The notes under the pieces: generated by a model | Seen by the model: only the letters and a program-made list of their open reading frames with translations | Databases searched by the model: none | Told to the model about the DNA's origin: nothing | Program-made: the position numbers and the translations under genes | Shown here: piece after piece, positions 46,791 to 58,944 of the stretch | How positions within the stretch are numbered: the stretch's first letter is position 1 | Layout: every line of letters begins with the position of its first letter | Assembly (NCBI GenBank): GCA_014529385.2 | Contig: CM043945.1 | Location: 140,408,241 to 140,472,240, forward strand | Length of the DNA: 64,000 nt | Source: Adiantum capillus-veneris | Taxonomy: Eukaryota > Streptophyta > Polypodiopsida > Polypodiales > Pteridaceae | Direction of reading: 5' to 3'

Positions 46791-47262
46791 TTGTGGATGG
46801 ATGAATGGGTAGCAGGGTTTGCTAATTGGATGATAGAAGAAGAAGAGCTCCAAGCACAATTGGATAAACTTCGCATCTCCATCAAGGCTCGAGTGCCAGG
46901 CGTAACGGTAATAGATTTCCAGTGGGAAATACAACCAGCACGTCAGACTCAGTGGATATACATAGGTGGTGTGCCAGAGAGAAGAAGGAGGAGGTGGAGA
47001 CCATGTCTGCAACCTACGAACAACCCGCAACAACAAGATGGAGGGACCTCTGCAAAATAGAGAGTCAACACTATTCTACTTTGAGAGTTGGGTAACTCAA
47101 GTTACCGAGGTAATTATCACAGTCAGTTTCCAAGTCGCACCTGATGCTGCAATACAGAGAATGGAAGCACATGCTCATGCTCTCACTAGAGAGACTAGGG
47201 ATCTACTAAGCTTTTTTCACGAAAGGACACCACCCTCTCCCACAAGTTTGGACAACGACTAA
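46791..47262 (+). pseudogene. TatZ leader ORF region upstream of the gag core
   Basis: A frame from 46791 reads WMIEEEELQAQLDKLRISIK and ends at 47060; another frame (46966-47262) ends VAPDAAIQRMEAHAHAL and FFHERTPPSPTSLDND. The first part is acidic and probably helical. These are likely the N-terminal extension of gag broken by a frameshift, but no known domain is visible. Confidence 0.5.
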
Positions 47263-47610
47263 GTACCTTTAAGATTCACATGAGTCAGTACAACTTACCT
47301 CAAGGCAGATCACACATTCCGATATGAGTACGTTCAATCAAGGTAATACTGGACTGGAAGGCTCACTACCAGCACATCATTGACACCGTGCTGGGAGGGG
47401 ATCGCTTCTTTGAGGTTCTGGCATTAGATCAGCCATTTGTTCTACCCTTGGTACAAGGCAATGTACCATTTGATATTCTAATCTATGTTCTAGTATAGAA
47501 AGGGTATACACGCCTTCTTGCAAGAAAAAATAGAAAAAAAAAAATTTAAAAAAAATTCTCTTGGCTGTAAGCTAAGCAGTGCATCTTTGTAGCTCTTTCT
47601 CTCAGTAATC

Positions 47611-48410
47611 ATGGAAAGTGTAGCATTTCCAACATTTAAAGGAAAGAAGGGGGAGGATTTGGTAACAGATTTCTTAGATGGCTTTGAAGTAGCATGTGTG
47701 GTAAGCAACAAAGACACAAATGAGTCTCGGGTTAGAATCTTTAAGCATTTCATGAAGCTAGAGGCTAGTCCTAGTACAATGCACTCCCACAAGCAACTAA
47801 GGATAACTGGGAGGCCCTAAAATCTGTGTTTAAGAGGCGCTTTGGAGGAGGTACCACTTCAGAGAAGCTGTGGGACAAATTGAGAGACTTGAAGCAGGAG
47901 GGTATTTTAGAGTATGCCACCTATGAGTCCAAGTTTGTGGATTTGTGGGAAGGGTGGGTTGAGTCAATGTGGCAAGAGGGGAAGCTGCAACTGATTTCCT
48001 AAAAAAGGATTGGTTCATGCATGGCTTGTGGCCGCTGCTCAAGGAAAAGGTGAAGGGTAGATTCCTGGCTACATATGAGCTAGCCGTGGAGATTGCTCGC
48101 CTTAAGGAAAAGAAGCTGCGGATAAAAGCCAAAGAAACCAAGTCAACAGAAGCAAGAGCATCACATCAACCGCGAACTATGACAACCACCACTCCTCCAC
48201 CACTACTGGCTCCTGAGGTAAGAAATGACCAACAAGAGATGTTGACCCACATTACTGAACAACTGCAAATTGTTTTTGTCCACTTGATACAGCGAGGAAG
48301 GAATCAGGAGAGAGATCAAGACCCCGGGAGAGCACGATAAAAAAAGGGAGTATCACTGCTACAACTACGGAGAAGATGGTCACGGTATGTACTACTACCC
48401 CAAACCATGA
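47611..48410 (+). pseudogene. gag: TatZ gag core and degenerate zinc knuckle
   Basis: Begins MESVAFPTFKGKKGEDL, then FLDGFEVACVV and RVRIFKHFMKLEA; a frame change near 47790; NWEALKSVFKRRFGGG and LRDLKQEGILEYATYESKF; a second change near 47975; then FMHGLWPLLKEKVKGRFL and a basic tail ending at 48340. A knuckle-like CYNYGEDGHGMYYYP follows at about 48360 with the second and last Cys replaced by Tyr, each explained by one G-to-A change (TGC to TAC). Typical retrotransposon-gag order. Confidence 0.85.
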
Positions 48411-48845
48411 GAACACTATAATAGAGGAGGTAGGAGAAACCAAATGTCACCCCATAGAGAGAGAACACCTCCACCCTGAGCACCAGCCCCACCAACACAA
48501 ATTCTATGTCCACCCTAGGCACCACCACAAACACCCATTCCACCTCTTCCACCGACACTACCACTTGATTGCACTATAAACATCATAAGGTTAGAGGAGA
48601 AAGGAAAGGCTCTAGTAGTGGATCCACCCAGAGTAGAGGAGAAAGATAAGGGTAAGGAGAAGGTAACCTTCATAGAACCATTTGAAGCCATGACTGTAAA
48701 GAGAGCTAGGAGGGAGAAAACTGCACAAGATAATGATGAGTGAATCATGAAAGGAGAGACTAGCAAGAGGCCGTCAAGGCCACGATGAAAATTAGGCATC
48801 ACCGATTTTTAGTTAAGGGAGAATTCTAGGCCCTATGATCTAACA

Positions 48846-49307
48846 TTGGATGTGGCAAAACAAGGACCAAAGATTGCATGGCCACAGCTGCTACATCTCG
48901 CACCAAAGGTAAGGCGGCAATGGTCCAAAATGGTAAGTACAAGGTGCTCCAAAGCAAAGGTAGCCGGAGCAGTTTTAGGTTGCAACATGGATGACATCCT
49001 TCCAATCATCGACGTCAACATAAAGGGTGAGAGAGTTGGAAAAACCTACATTGATGGTGGTGCACAAATTTGTGTGATGAGTGAAGCTATGATGCTTCGG
49101 CTAGGGCTCGAGGTTGACATGCCTTCTCCACGCAAGGACAAGATGGCAAACAATGAAAAAGTAAAATGTGTGGGTGTGGTTAGTGCCGTGAAGGTAAAAG
49201 CCTTCAACACTGAGGTAGAAGTTGATGTTTTTGTGATGCCAACTAAGGGGGAGGGCTATCCATTGATCTTGGGAAGGCCATGGTTGATGGACATGAAGGC
49301 AAAGTAG
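48846..49307 (+). pseudogene. pol: TatZ aspartic protease domain
   Basis: A retropepsin-like domain: DILPIIDVNIKGERVGKTYIDGGAQICVMSE with the catalytic triplet as DGG instead of DSG/DTG, then VEVDVFVMPTKGEGYPLILGRPWL, the expected second loop. The frame ends at TAG 49305-49307, immediately before EWGTG, where a Trp codon is plausible, and the same frame continues beyond. The family's role is cleavage of the gag-pol polyprotein. Pseudogene because of neighbouring lesions. Confidence 0.85.
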
Positions 49308-49602
49308 GAATGGGGCACTGGTCTTCTATGCATGACTGGTAAGAAAGGGGAAACCGTCCACTATTACATGAGGACCAGCAAGCAAAAACAAATGGACCTA
49401 GAGACATCAAAAGATGAAACCACTAGTGAGTCTTCCACTTCTGACACTTCCATCGATGAAAGTGACAGTTCCATCAATGTGATGGGCATTATCATGAAGG
49501 ATCTACAAAGGGTAAACACGACTGACAACCCGTCACCAAAAAGACAAAACAGTGAAGGGGAAAATAAATCACATGGCCTAGGAGAGGGTAGGTTGAAAGA
49601 GT

Positions 49603-50022
49603 ATGCTGTCTATGGAATTAACAAGTGAAGAGAAGGATAAATTTTTGCAAATGTTGATCGGATTTCCTGACCTTTTCATTGACAACTATGAAAGAATCAT
49701 AGGTATCACAGCGGTGGAGCAACATATTAAGCTAAAGGAAGGGGTAAAACTAGTAGTGCAAAAACTACAACGATTGGGGGTCATACAAGAAAAGGCACTC
49801 CTTGCCGAGGTAAGGAAGCTATTGGAAGCAGGGTTCATTTATCCTGTGGAAAACTCAGAGCGGGTGTCACCCGTAGTAGTGAAGCCTAAGAAGAATGGCA
49901 AGTGGAGGGTCTACATCGACTACAAACCACTAAATGCAACCACAAAGAGGGACCATTTCCCTCTCCATTTTTTGGATGAAATTCTGAATGAAGTTTTGGT
50001 TTTGTATGCTACCAGAGTGTGA
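49603..50022 (+). pseudogene. pol: TatZ reverse transcriptase, N-terminal fragment
   Basis: KDKFLQMLIGFPDLFI, ALLAEVRKLLEAGFIYPV, SPVVVKPKKNGKWRVYIDY, LNATTKRDHFPLHFLDEIL: the finger and first palm blocks of gypsy RT. After LNEV the text leaves RT, and the palm with the YxDD site and thumb is missing before RNase H starts at about 50070. The RT is inactive through an internal deletion. Confidence 0.88.
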
Positions 50023-50069
50023 CGGCTATGTCGGTTATTTTTAATACGCATACCCTTTTAAGATCAACT

Positions 50070-50480
50070 AAAAACCACTTTCATTACACCATCGGGTTGC
50101 TCCTTGGGGGCTGGATACTCCATAAGGATGCAACAACATCTTTCATGAGGCCAATCTACTTCTCCAGTCGAATGATGATAGTAGCAGAGAAAGGTTTCAC
50201 CCATGTGGAACACCTAGTCCTAGCTATTATATTTGCAACTACAAAGTTTCAATCATATTTGTTGCCTAGGAAATTTGTAATCTTAACCATGAATGAAATG
50301 TTTCCCTATGTGGTACAACACATGGATGTTTCTGCTAGGATTACTAAATGGCTAGTTCGTCTACAAGAGTTTGACTACACGATACAGGTGGAAAGCACAA
50401 CAAGGGTAAGCTTGGGGGGACTCATGACCTACCAGAACTTTGAGAAGAAGGTAAAGGAATCTAAAGGGGAAGGAATCTAA
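50070..50480 (+). pseudogene. pol: TatZ RNase H (gypsy type) domain
   Basis: Blocks RPIYFSSRMMIVAEKGFTHV, EHLVLAIIFATTKFQSYLL and ARITKWLVRLQEFDYTIQV match the gypsy RT-associated RNase H and connection region. The opening Asp block is not clear. A stop at 50478 separates it from the next domain. Confidence 0.82.
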
Positions 50481-50495
50481 CCACTTATAGAGCCA

Positions 50496-51158
50496 TTGGT
50501 GGTAGAAAGAGTACACACTCTCTACTTTGATGGAGCCTACAAGCGATCATCTGACAAAGCAGCTGCAGGCATAGTGGTCTTTGCTGACAAAGTTATGAAT
50601 GTATTTTGGCTTGGCCATTTGTTGAAATCACATTCTAACAATGAAGCTGAGTATGAAGCACTGACCAAGGGGTTACAATGGTGCATCTCACAAGGGGTAA
50701 AGCACCTTAATGTATTTGGGGATGCTCTACTTTTGGTAAGGCAAGTAAATGGAGTATGGATATGTAAGAATCCTAGCTTGAGGACTCACTTAAGCTGTGT
50801 AAAAACTTTGTTGGGTAAGTTTGAAGTAGTTCAACTACACCACATCCCTAGGTCTCAAAACCATGAAGCCGACACCTTAGCAAGAGAAAGACCGCAGGAA
50901 ATGGTGGTTGGGGCTATTAAGCTAAACCCTCTATTTCAAGGTAGTGACGCCTTACCTGACATAATGCATTTCTTGGAAATAGGGGAATGTCCATCGGATC
51001 TAACAAAAGGGCAAAAGCAATGGCTTACCAGGAAGGCCACAAGGTATCGGCTTTCCAGGAAGGCCACAAGGTTACGGCTTATCAATGATGGTTTGTATTG
51101 TAACGGTAAGGACCAAGTACTCAAAAAGTTCCCTCTCTCTAATGAAATTATGGGGTAA
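50496..51158 (+). CDS. pol: TatZ archaeal-type RNase H domain
   Basis: An open 220-codon frame. The first 130 residues form a ribonuclease-H fold of the reverse-transcriptase-like (RVT_3) type: LYFDGAYKRSSDKAAAGIVV, SNNEAEYEALTKGLQW, LNVFGDALLLVRQVNGVW and SQNHEADTLA. The catalytic Asp, Glu, Asp, Asp pattern is complete. The C-terminal part carries a short internal duplication (RKATRYRLS / RKATRLRLI) and leads towards integrase. This extra domain marks the Tat lineage, where it follows the original RNase H. Confidence 0.87.
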   Translation: MVVERVHTLYFDGAYKRSSDKAAAGIVVFADKVMNVFWLGHLLKSHSNNEAEYEALTKGLQWCISQGVKHLNVFGDALLLVRQVNGVWICKNPSLRTHLSCVKTLLGKFEVVQLHHIPRSQNHEADTLARERPQEMVVGAIKLNPLFQGSDALPDIMHFLEIGECPSDLTKGQKQWLTRKATRYRLSRKATRLRLINDGLYCNGKDQVLKKFPLSNEIMG

Positions 51159-52313
51159 TTGTCAATTGTCATGATGGTGTTTGTGGTGGTCACTTTTCCC
51201 TAGAGATAACAAGTAGGAAAATCTTGCAGGCTGTTTTGTATGGCCTAGCCTCAATTGTGATGTACACCACTGGTGTAAGACATGTAAGTTGTGTCAAAAG
51301 GCCGACACCATGTCACTCATGCCTGACCCACAGACACCTATCCTTTTATATGGGCCATTTGAAAAATGGGGTATAGATGCCATATGACCATTGCCTAGGG
51401 CCAACTCAGGGAAGTTTTATATCATCATGGAAGTCGACTAAATGACTAGGTGGGCGAAAGCTACAAGCACAACTAGGATCACAGCTATGGAGGTAGCTAA
51501 GTTTATCTATGAGCACATATGTTGAAGGTTTGGCACACCATTAGAAATCATCTCTAGTAGAGGGCCACGTTTCAGAGCAGACTTGGCAGGAGAGTTAATA
51601 CAAAAACTAGGCATTACAAGGAGGCACTCCTCACCATATTAGCCTCAATGTAATGGCTTAGTTGAAAAAGTGAACGGAATGGTGTGTAAAATTATCACCA
51701 AGTAGGTTAACAATCATCCTAGGGATGGGGATAAGTATCTATTCATAGCTTTGTGGGCCTACCGAACCTCATTCTGTACGTCTTTGGGGTTCACTCCATA
51801 TCATATGGTATTTGGTAAGGAGGAAATCTTACCTATTGAGGGTGCAACTAGCAAGTCTTAGAGTGATGGCAAGCCAGTTTCAACGATCCAACATGCATTT
51901 GAGAGATCACATCCTTGACATGAAATGACTACAAATGGATAGAGAAGAAGCAATCAATCATTATGCAACAGATGCAGAACAAAGACAGCTTAGTTTCAAT
52001 CAACATCTTTGGCGCAAATATTTAAAGAAGGGAGTGTTGGTGCTCTGCTATGACAATCAGTTCGACACATGCAAGGATAAGAAGTTCCTACTCTGATGGG
52101 AAGGCCTTTCATCATCAAGAAGAAATATGCCAATGGGAGCTATCAGCTCATGGAAGCTGATGGTAAGCTTCATAAGACGAGAGTCAATGGATGACGGCTT
52201 AAACCTTATTTTCTATGATTTGATCAAACTCCACCTATCGACATTCCTGATGAGGATACACCATCAACCTCCACCTATGATGACTACGACCAAACAAATG
52301 AGTTAGAGGCATA
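51158..52313 (+). pseudogene. pol: TatZ integrase, degraded
   Basis: After the stop at 51156-51158 the zinc region appears as CHDGVCGGHFS and CKTCKLCQKADTM in shifting frames. Core: FEKWGIDAI with the first Asp, MEVAKFIYEHI, then IISSRGPRFRADLAG, where the second catalytic Asp (usually SDRG or SDNG) is missing, and QCNGLVEKVNG with the Glu. WAYRTSF and GFTPYHMVFGKE follow, and a C-terminal part with KLHKTRVNG. At least six in-frame stops. Confidence 0.87.
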
Positions 52314-52328
52314 AATGCCCCTAACCTC

Positions 52329-52342
52329 TAGAGGAGGGCTAA
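52329..52342 (+). other. TatZ polypurine tract
   Basis: AGAGGAGGGCTAA directly before the 3' LTR start TGATGG. Primer for plus-strand DNA. Confidence 0.8.
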
Positions 52343-53401
<1,059 letters not shown>

Positions 53402-54611
53402 TGGTGCATCCAAAGTTGGTCCGAGCTAGGACATGGTCAATGCCAAGCAAAGGCGGCAGCTGAGTGTAGTGCAGAAGGCTAGGGCAGCTACCAAAGCCCT
53501 AGGCAGCCCAAGGATAGTGGAGATGTATGTTCAAAGTGGTTTTTCTAGGCCAAAGGTGTGCTGCAAAGAGCCGAGCAGGTTGGTTGCCTATTGTGCCCAA
53601 GATGTGGGTTTTGTGTCCTAGAATGTAGTGATCAGTGTGCTCTAGAAGCCGGTCCAGACGGCTTGTCAAACAGAGCCCCGATGCTCTAGATATTGCAGTT
53701 TAAAGTTGAAGTGTGTAGCAGATCCCCGACGGACAGGGCAGCTGGGGACAGGTGGCCCGGGTTGATGTCAGTGTATATGTGTGTAGTGCTCGAGTTCTGG
53801 AGCATGCCAGTCTTTTCGGTTTGTGAAACGGAGCTCTGGTTAGCAAGATATGATCAGTTGAAGATTTTCCAGGGTCCCGGTCTGAGCCCACTTGACCGCA
53901 TTGGGAAATGTGCCATTTGGCAATTTTTCGGCCTCGCCAAGATTCTCGGTCAAAGGGTGTACCATATGGAGCTAGTCGGAATCGACTACACGTCAATCAG
54001 ATGCTTGGTCGGCCAGATACAGGAAGATGAAGCTGGAAGCCTTGGATAGTGAAAGGTTGGCAGATGTTTTTTCCGGTTTTTGTGGCCTTGGATAGCGGAC
54101 CCAGGGAAGTTGAATTTTGACGAGCATGGAGGGAATTGAAGCCGGCAACCTAGACGATCGAGTGGGATTTTCTCTCAGATCACTGGGCTTCTCAGTGGGA
54201 TTTTGCAAGCTTTGCAGGATGGGAGAAGCAAGTTTTTGCTTCAAGGGTTTTTGCTTGTTCAAGGGCCTTAAAAGGCTAAGGCATTACAGTGCTGACACGT
54301 GGCGGAGATATTGGCCCATATGCGCAGGCGGCAGTTTGAGTGGCGGGCTATAAGAGTTGGAGCGCAGTCCATTAGAAGCATGTGAAGCAAAAGGGCTCCT
54401 TGGGAGCTCCTTGGCTATGGCGCAGGGCGTAGCCTGCCCGCGGGCGCTGTTCCGGGCGGAGACGGGCCAGTTTTGGTGGGGACCGGCGACGTAGTGGCGC
54501 TCACCCATGCGTTGGTGGAGACCAGTGGCGGAGATGACGTGGCACGCTCGCCCGGTGGGAGGCAACTCTCGCGGCCCCTAAAGGCCCGAAGTTTTAAAGG
54601 AGAGAGTAGGG

Positions 54612-54635
54612 GGCAATAGCGATATCGCTATTGCC
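54612..54635. repeat. Perfect 24-bp palindrome in GagY1 5' LTR
   Basis: Perfect inverted symmetry with central AATAGCGATATCGCTATT, flanked by GGGG on the left and TCCCCCCC on the right, so the stem can extend with one mismatch. Confidence 0.95.
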
Positions 54636-54928
54636 TCCCCCCCTCAGCTAAGAGGCAAGTCCCACGGAGGTCAAGCATAGAAGGCCAGTTGAGGCCGGCA
54701 AACCAAGGCAGTAGAGGGCAGTGAGCAGGAGGCTGGGTAGAGATAAAAGCAAGGTCAAATGGGCGAAGCTAGGGAATGCCCGGACAAAGTGGAAGCCAAG
54801 GTCAAAAGAGGGCAAAAGAGGAGTCGGATAGAGGAAAGGGAGAGTCAAAGTAAAAAATGGAGCAGTGTAAGGTGGAGGCCATAAGGGTAAAAAAGGTGAA
54901 AGATAAAAAAATATAAAAATGCTAGGGG

Positions 54929-54950
54929 GCAATAGCGACGTCGCTAATGC
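54929..54950. repeat. Second palindrome in GagY1 5' LTR
   Basis: Core TAGCGACGTCGCTA with one A-A mismatch in the outer arms, between GGGG and a C-rich tract. It lies about 317 bp after the first. Confidence 0.93.
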
Positions 54951-55665
54951 CTCCCCCCCCCCCCAAGTGCAAAAGAGAAGAAGAGAGCGGATGGAAAAAG
55001 GCGGTGCCCCCTTCCCAAGAGATACCAAAAAAGGGTGCCACATGGACCAATTAAAGGGCAATTTCCCAAATTGAACCCCCCACCCTGTAAAAGTCAAAAA
55101 ATGATCAAATTAGAGGATTCTTCTTAGCTTCTTCTTAGCTTTTTCTTGGCTTGTGGAGCCCATTGGAAGCCTGCAAAGTGGAGCTTTTGGACAGAGGAGT
55201 GTGCCTGTCAAAGCCCTTTGCATTTTCCTTGTGTAAATGGCCATGGTGATGGAAGTGTGAGTTTGTAAAGGTGTTTTGTGGAGTGCAATCGAGCGGTTGG
55301 TTCCTCTTTTGCTATGGTTTCCCCTTCCCCCTTCTCTTTCTCCTGCTTTCATGGTTCTCTCCGGTGCCGGCTGTGTGGAAGTGTGTGCCCCCCCGGACCG
55401 ATGTTGTTGTGTGAGAGAGTGAGATTGAGTGATTGTGTGCATGTGTAAGGGTGGAGACAGGCCGTGGCAACATGTGTGCGTCGTGTGGTGGTTTTGTGAA
55501 GAGTGTGAGTAGTGGTAATCAAGCGGGCGGTGCTCTACTAGTGTGAGTTGTGTGTTTGAAGGTGTTTTCCTAGAGGATAGGGGTGCTATGAATGCCCTGA
55601 GCTATAGAGAGGCCCTTGTGTTTGTGCCGGGTGTGTTCCCCCATTGGATCCCCCTCTCCATCTTC

Positions 55666-55680
55666 TGGTGCCCCCACGGA
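55666..55680 (+). other. GagY1 candidate primer-binding site
   Basis: TGGTGCCCCCACGGA starts five bases after the LTR end. The TGG start and position fit a tRNA complement; I cannot name the tRNA. The TatZ site (TGGCACCCC...) is similar but not the same. Confidence 0.55.
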
Positions 55681-55768
55681 GGAGTATGCTGATGCTCCTA
55701 GTTAAAGTCAAAGCGGTGATTTTTGTGATACCAAGGGTGCGGCCTTTGAGGAGCAGGTGCTGCTAGTG

Positions 55769-56500
55769 ATGGCTTGGACGGGATTTCCTATTTTCACTGG
55801 CGTTGAAGGTGCGGAAACTTGGCTTCAAGACTACGGATTTTGCGTGTTGGAAGGCGGTTTATTGAGAGAAGATGGTGCGGTACAGCTGTTCCCGCTCCTG
55901 GTTCGTGGTAAAGGTAGGCTATGGTTCGATGGCCTGGGTGAAGAAGAAAAAGCAGATTGCGAAGCCCTGGAGGCGGCTTTTCGAAGCAGATTTGTAGCGG
56001 ATGAGCAGCTAGATGAAGTAAAGCAGAAGCTGGACAGTTTGAAGCAAAGCTTGGAGGGAGATTTTCAAGCGTTTGAGTGGGAGTTCGAAGCCCTATGGGG
56101 GAAGTTAATCAAGGTAACTGCTGCAAAAAATGCCAGTTTTTTGAAGTTGTGTAAGTTCATGGATTGCCTGCATGAGGAAGTGCGAGATAAGGTGGAGTTA
56201 GATGGACCAATGTCGTATGAAGAGGCGGTAGCTCTAGCGAGAGGGCGAACCAAGAAGATTTTGAAGAAGCGTGAGGCTAGGTAGGGTTTGCCAAATGCTG
56301 TGATGCCAAAGCATTGTGAGGTAGTGATAGCCGAGCCAAAGGTGATCCAAAGAGAAGTTCAAGTGCAAGAAGAACCAACGGTTCTTTGGCTACAAAGAGA
56401 CAGAATGGTTCCTATGCCGAAGATGCCGGCTAGAGCAGTTCCAATTGTGGAGGAAGTGCAGGTGGTTCAGAGTGGACAAACAAAGTGCTGCCAAGTTTGA
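55769..56500 (+). CDS. gag: GagY1 gag, with one in-frame amber codon
   Basis: ATG at 55769 begins MAWTGFPIFTGVEGAETWL. The retrotransposon-gag pattern is clear: ETWLQDYGF, FPLLVRGKGRLWFDGL, ALEAAFRSRFVADEQ, FQAFEWEFEALWGKL and LHEEVRDKVELDGPMSYEEA. A basic RTKKILKKREAR precedes a TAG at 56282-56284, after which the same frame stays open to 56500 (EEPTVLWLQRDRMVPMPKM). No zinc knuckle is seen. The region then overlaps the next ORF, which is in the -1 frame. The protein would form particles for the element's RNA. The amber codon could be a lesion or a readthrough site. Confidence 0.82.
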
Positions 56501-57579
56501 GTGAAGCTGTTGAAGCTCCATTGAAGTCCAGTAAAGAGCAAGGAGTGCGGTTTGCAGAGGAGGTTGAAGCGGTGAAGTTAGAGGAGATTCTCGAGCTTGA
56601 AACCGAAGAGGAAACTATGTCAGGTGACAGTAGCTCTATGGACGCAGATACGAGTTGGGAGACCGAGTCATCCCAATCCAGGTATGATGAGTTCGACCTC
56701 TTGCATGTGAGTGGAGAGGCAGTGAATATGTGCGAGGAGCAATGTGAAGTGCAAGCCGAGGTGCTTAGTGGAGACCGAATGGAGCAGTCCAGGCCTACAG
56801 GTGGTGAGGAGCAGGTAAAACTGGTGTGTAGTTCCATGCTAATGGCCATGTTGATGAAGGTAGCAGTAGAGTATGCCATGGTGGTGCAGCAGGTGCAAAA
56901 TTTTGCTAAAAGGTGTGAAGCAGTTGTATCTATGGAGAAGGACGAAGAGGATGCGGTAGAGAGCAAGTTTCTCTCTTCCTTGGCAGAGCTTGAGGATGCA
57001 GTGGTAGAAGAGCAGGTAATTGCAATCGACAAGAAGGTGATTGCAGTCGACAAGCAGGTGGTGCTTATTGACCTTGAAGGGCCAATTGACGAGGAGGAGC
57101 TCGACGATGCTGGAATTGAGTTCATGACAGGTAAGAAGGACAATGTGGAGTCAAAGTTAGAGGTGATTCCTGTGCAGTTGATGCCCTCTATGACAGGTGA
57201 TGCGAATTCCAAGGTGTACAAGCTTTGTAAGGAGGTTTGTAAGTGGTGGTTGAAGGGAATGCTAATCAAGGCAGCTGTGCAGTATGCTGTTGAGTAGGTA
57301 CATGATCTGCTAGACGAGGATCTAGCTTTACATGGATGGGAGGGCGGCTCAGATGTGTTAGGTTTGCTTGGTGCGAGTGATGGTACAAGCAGGTCTTTGG
57401 ATGGTGAGCACGAGGATGCTCTATTTGGTGTTCTTGGAGGAGCTTTGTTGCGAGAGGGCAGGTTGCCAAGGAGGGCTTGGGGTGGTAGAAGCATGTGGAT
57501 GGCAGTTTGGTTATGCAGTTGGATGTGTGCCTTAGTGTGGCACTATGCAAAGCTATTGCAGGTGAATGCAAAGTGTTAG
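56485..57579 (+). CDS. GagY1 ORF2: acidic protein of unknown function, one in-frame amber codon
   Basis: The frame is open from 56485 (first ATG 56617) to TAG 57295-57297 and continues open in the same frame to 57579. It is strongly acidic (EVEAVKLEEILELETEEE), with Lys/Asp-Ile/Val runs that look coiled-coil (VIAIDKKVIAVDKQVV). A hydrophobic motif occurs twice: MLMAMLMKVAVEYAM and MLIKAAVQYAVE. It resembles no pol domain. It follows gag in the -1 frame with a short overlap and no slippery site that I can recognise. A decayed homologue lies in GagY2 (62671-62130, minus), so this ORF is a fixed part of the family. Confidence 0.65.
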
Positions 57580-57689
57580 CAGGTGCCAGCTTTTGTACAT
57601 AATAGGTGGTTTTGTGGTGTACAGAGAGTCTGTTTTTGGTGTGCAGTTTTTTAGTGCAATAAGGCCATGTGTGGTTGAACATAAATGTT

Positions 57690-57710
57690 CAACAAGGGGG
57701 TGGGCAATGA
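57690..57710 (+). other. GagY1 polypurine tract
   Basis: AACAAGGGGGTGGGCAATGA directly before the 3' LTR. The GagY2 equivalent is AACAAGGGGGTTGGAAAAAG. Confidence 0.8.
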
Positions 57711-58920
57711 TGGTGCAGCCAAAGTTGGTCCGAGATAGGAGATGGTCAATGCCAGGCAAAGGTGGCAGCTGAGTGCAGTGTAGAAGGCTAGGGCAGGTAC
57801 CAAAGCCCTAGGCAGCCCAAGGATAGTGGAGATGTATGTTCAAAGTGGTTTTTTTAGGCCAAAGGTGTGCTACAAAGAGCCGAGCAGGTTGGTGGCCTAT
57901 TGTGCCCGAGATGTGGGTTTTATGTCCTAGAATGTAGTGATCAGTGTGCTCTAGAAGCCGGTCTAGACGGCTTGTCAAACAGAGCCCCGATGCTCTAGAT
58001 ATTGCAGTTTAAAGTTGAAGTGTGTAGCAGATCCCCGACCGATACGGCAGCTGGGGACAGGTGGCCCAGGCTGATGTCAGTGTATATGTGTGTAGTGCTT
58101 GAGTTGTGGAGCATGCCGGTCTTTTCGGTTTGTGAAACGGAGCTCTGGTTAGCAAGATATGATCAGTTGAAGATTTTCCGGGGGCCGGGTTTGAGCCCAC
58201 TTGACCGCATTGGGAAATTTGCCATTTGGCAGCTTTTCGGCCTCTCCAAGATTCTCGGTCAAAGGGTGTACCATATGGAGATAGTCGGAATCGACTACAC
58301 GTCAATCGGATGCTTGGTCGGCCAGATACAGGAAGATGAAGCTGGAAGCCTTGGATAGTGAAAGGTTGGCAGATGTGTTTTCCGGTTTTTGTGGCCTTGG
58401 ATAGCGGACCCAGGGAAGTTGAAGTTTGACGAGCATGGAGGGAATTGAAGCCGGCAACCTAGACGATCGAGTGGGATTTTTTCTCAGATCACTGGGCTTC
58501 TCAGTGGGATTTGGCAAGCTTTGCAGGTTGGGAGAAGCAAGTTTTTGCTTCAAGGGTTTTTGCTTGTTCAAGGGCCTTAAAAGGCTAAGGCATTACAGTG
58601 CTGACACTTGGTGGAGATATTGGCCCATATGCGCAGGCGGCAGTTTGAGTGGCGGGCTATAAGAGCTGGAGCGTAGTCCATTAGAAGCATGTGAAGCAAA
58701 AGGGCTCTTTGGGAGCTTCTTGGCTATGGCGCAGGGCGTAGCCTGCCCGCGGGCGCTGTTCCGGGCGAAGACGGGCTAGTTTTGGTGGGGACTGGAGGCG
58801 CAGTGGCGCTCGCCCATGCGGTGGCGGAGACCAGTGGCGGTGATGACGTGGCGCGCTCGCCCGGTGGGAGGAAACTCCCGCGGCCCCTAAAGGCCCGAAG
58901 TTTTAAAGGAGAGAGTAGGG

Positions 58921-58944
58921 GGCAATAGCGATATCGCTATTGCC
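58921..58944. repeat. Perfect 24-bp palindrome in GagY1 3' LTR
   Basis: Same sequence as 54612-54635, unchanged although the surrounding LTR has diverged. Confidence 0.95.

Larger units (their letters stand above)
53402..55660 (+). repeat. GagY1 5' LTR (2259 bp)
   Basis: TGGTGCATCCAAAGTTGG to CCCCTCTCCA. Contains palindromes at 54612-54635 and 54929-54950, a CCAAT box at 55047-55051, and at the TATA position (55086-55092) TGTAAAA, where the 3' LTR has TATAAAA. The 1.2 kb before the first palindrome is GC-balanced. Confidence 0.92.

Noticed and set aside
53693..54049. 118-codon frame in both GagY1 LTRs (second at 58002-58358)
   Set aside because: Starts only with TTG, lies in the LTR, and its persistence in both copies is expected from LTR identity at insertion. 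No domain recognised.
54117..54353. 78-codon frame in both GagY1 LTRs (second at 58426-58662)
   Set aside because: No ATG at the frame start and no protein likeness; explained by LTR duplication.
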